Assembly (NCBI GenBank): GCA_020849855.1
Contig: JADZFO010000034.1
Span: 83,557-147,556, forward strand
Reading direction: 5' to 3'
DNA length: 64,000 nucleotides
DNA from: a bacterium
Lineage (GTDB): Bacteria; 4484-113; JAFGCY01
Numbering within the stretch: the first letter of the stretch is position 1; each line of letters starts with the position of its first letter. Under the pieces are notes generated by a model, which ran no database searches, had not been told where the DNA came from, and saw nothing but the letters and a program-made list of their open reading frames with translations. Below are positions 63,254-64,000 of the stretch, one piece after another. The position numbers and the translations under genes were made by a program.

Positions 63254-63841
63254 TCAAACTAAGGCCGGCCGGCCCAGGCTCTCTTCGCGGCGCCGGGCCG
63301 CATCGTGCAGCATGGGAACGATGTAAGCCGCCCAGTAAAGCAGCTGGGCCCAGAGGTTGAAGCCGAAGCCCTTGGCCGTCAGCAGCAGGTGCAGCTCAAA
63401 CATGGCCAGGGTGCCCCACAGCGTCAGTATCACTGCGCACAGCGGGTGCGTCCAGAAGCGGTAGACCTTGATCCTGAAGGTCATGGCGTTGAAGATAAGA
63501 AAGCAGATTCCCGGCAGCAGCACCCACAGCGGCCAGCCGCTGGCCTGTTGCAGGTCCGGGCCAGCCGGCCGCAGGGAATCGGCGAAGGTATAGGCCACTG
63601 AGTAGTAGCTCATCACCCCCAGCACCAGGGCATAGGTAATGTTGCGGCGGTTCACGGTGTCGTCACGCTTCTGGATCAGCGGCCGCAGGACCAGCATGAT
63701 GCCGAAGTAGAGCAGCAGCTCCAGGGGCCAGGGCCAGTCGAGCAGCAGCACAAAGGCCGCCAGCACGACATTGACCAGCGCGAAGATGGCATCGCGGATC
63801 AGTTTGCGCAGGGCGGTGTCTTTTGAGAAAGGCGCAGACAT
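63254..63841 (-). CDS. multi-pass membrane protein of unknown function
   Basis: This 195-residue protein has about five hydrophobic helices (about 18-52, 72-88, 107-125, 135-155, 160-180), with a conserved-looking RRNITYALVLGVMSYYSVAY segment. No family is recognised. A possible -10-like TGATTT lies just before ATG 63841, but the second position is not A, so a leaderless start is uncertain. It is on the same strand as the transglutaminase-like gene, 65 nt upstream of it. Confidence 0.7.
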   Translation of the reverse strand: MSAPFSKDTALRKLIRDAIFALVNVVLAAFVLLLDWPWPLELLLYFGIMLVLRPLIQKRDDTVNRRNITYALVLGVMSYYSVAYTFADSLRPAGPDLQQASGWPLWVLLPGICFLIFNAMTFRIKVYRFWTHPLCAVILTLWGTLAMFELHLLLTAKGFGFNLWAQLLYWAAYIVPMLHDAARRREESLGRPALV

Positions 63842-63952
63842 TAAGACAAATCAGGCAGCCGGGATAAGGTTAAGTGGAGTCTGCTGTCAGACCTCCGCAC
63901 CCTGTGGGAGGATACTGCATAGCCTTGGCTGACTGCGTTTCAGCTTCAAACA

Positions 63953-63995
63953 GGGTCTTGTTACGGGTCTTGTTACGGTAGCAAGAGGTAACAAG
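63953..63995 (+). repeat. tandem 12-mer plus inverted copy
   Basis: GGGTCTTGTTAC occurs twice in tandem (63953-63964, 63965-63976). CTTGTTAC of the second copy pairs with GTAACAAG (63988-63995) across an 11-nt loop, giving an 8-bp hairpin. It is 112 nt beyond the last gene and at the window edge, so its partner gene may lie outside. Confidence 0.6.
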
Positions 63996-64000
63996 CCTTA

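Overview
The window is a high-GC (roughly 60-65% by eye), gene-dense bacterial chromosome segment. It is anchored by the universal tuf-rpmG-trnW-secE-nusG-rplKAJL-rpoBC block (7.2-20.3 kb) and by a peptidoglycan/division block, murF-mraY-murD-ftsW, on the minus strand (38.1-44.1 kb). Lipoproteins with clear lipoboxes, many Sec signal peptides, a Ser/Thr kinase, PAS-type two-component genes and several proteins with no recognisable family point to a poorly sampled, environmental lineage. I cannot assign a phylum from sequence alone. No CRISPR array, integrase, transposase or rRNA gene is visible.

Layout: 0-1.3 kb holds a HAD hydrolase fragment and two small genes. From 1.4 to 8.7 kb lies tRNA-Thr(TGT), tRNA-Tyr(GTA), [SIR2-TPR gene], tRNA-Gly(TCC), [secreted TIM-barrel-like protein and an SDR], tRNA-Thr(GGT), tuf. 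The tRNA order and anticodons match the E. coli thrU-tyrU-glyT-thrT-tufB cluster, so the cluster appears to have been opened by insertions, one of them a SIR2-TPR gene resembling anti-phage NADases. Transcription/translation genes follow to a strong terminator at 20.3 kb. From 20.4 to 38 kb come mostly single genes: Ser/Thr kinase, TMEM43-like protein, hutI, hutH, tRNA-Gly, uppP, VOC proteins, a secreted repeat protein, PPK2, thiolase, TPR/coiled-coil membrane proteins and a DHFR-like reductase. Next come the mur/fts block, a lipoprotein, tRNA-Ser, a degenerate GGDEF protein, secreted proteins, a tiny lysine-rich peptide, dapF, a cluster of palindromic repeats (50.7-51.9 kb), an AAA ATPase, a YyaL-DsbD fusion, a PKD lipoprotein, a PAS kinase with two response regulators, a transglutaminase-like protein and a membrane protein.

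Two sequence-wide signals stand out. First, many single genes have a TANNNT -10 hexamer placed 6-7 nt before an ATG/GTG, which predicts leaderless mRNAs, whereas the ribosomal and polymerase genes have Shine-Dalgarno leaders. This pattern fixes several start codons (dapF, uppP, hutI, SIR2, PPK2, the AAA ATPase). Second, a family of about 25-nt GTAGGG palindromes occurs as inverted pairs, and its ends can supply a TACAAT -10 element.

The best candidates for something undescribed are the SIR2-TPR gene inside the tRNA-tuf cluster, a MurF carrying a roughly 160-residue FG/RGG/YGDRG disordered insert, a 27-residue Lys/Asp peptide with a full-length anti-16S ribosome binding site and its own terminator, and the repeat family with its AT-richer cargo gene.
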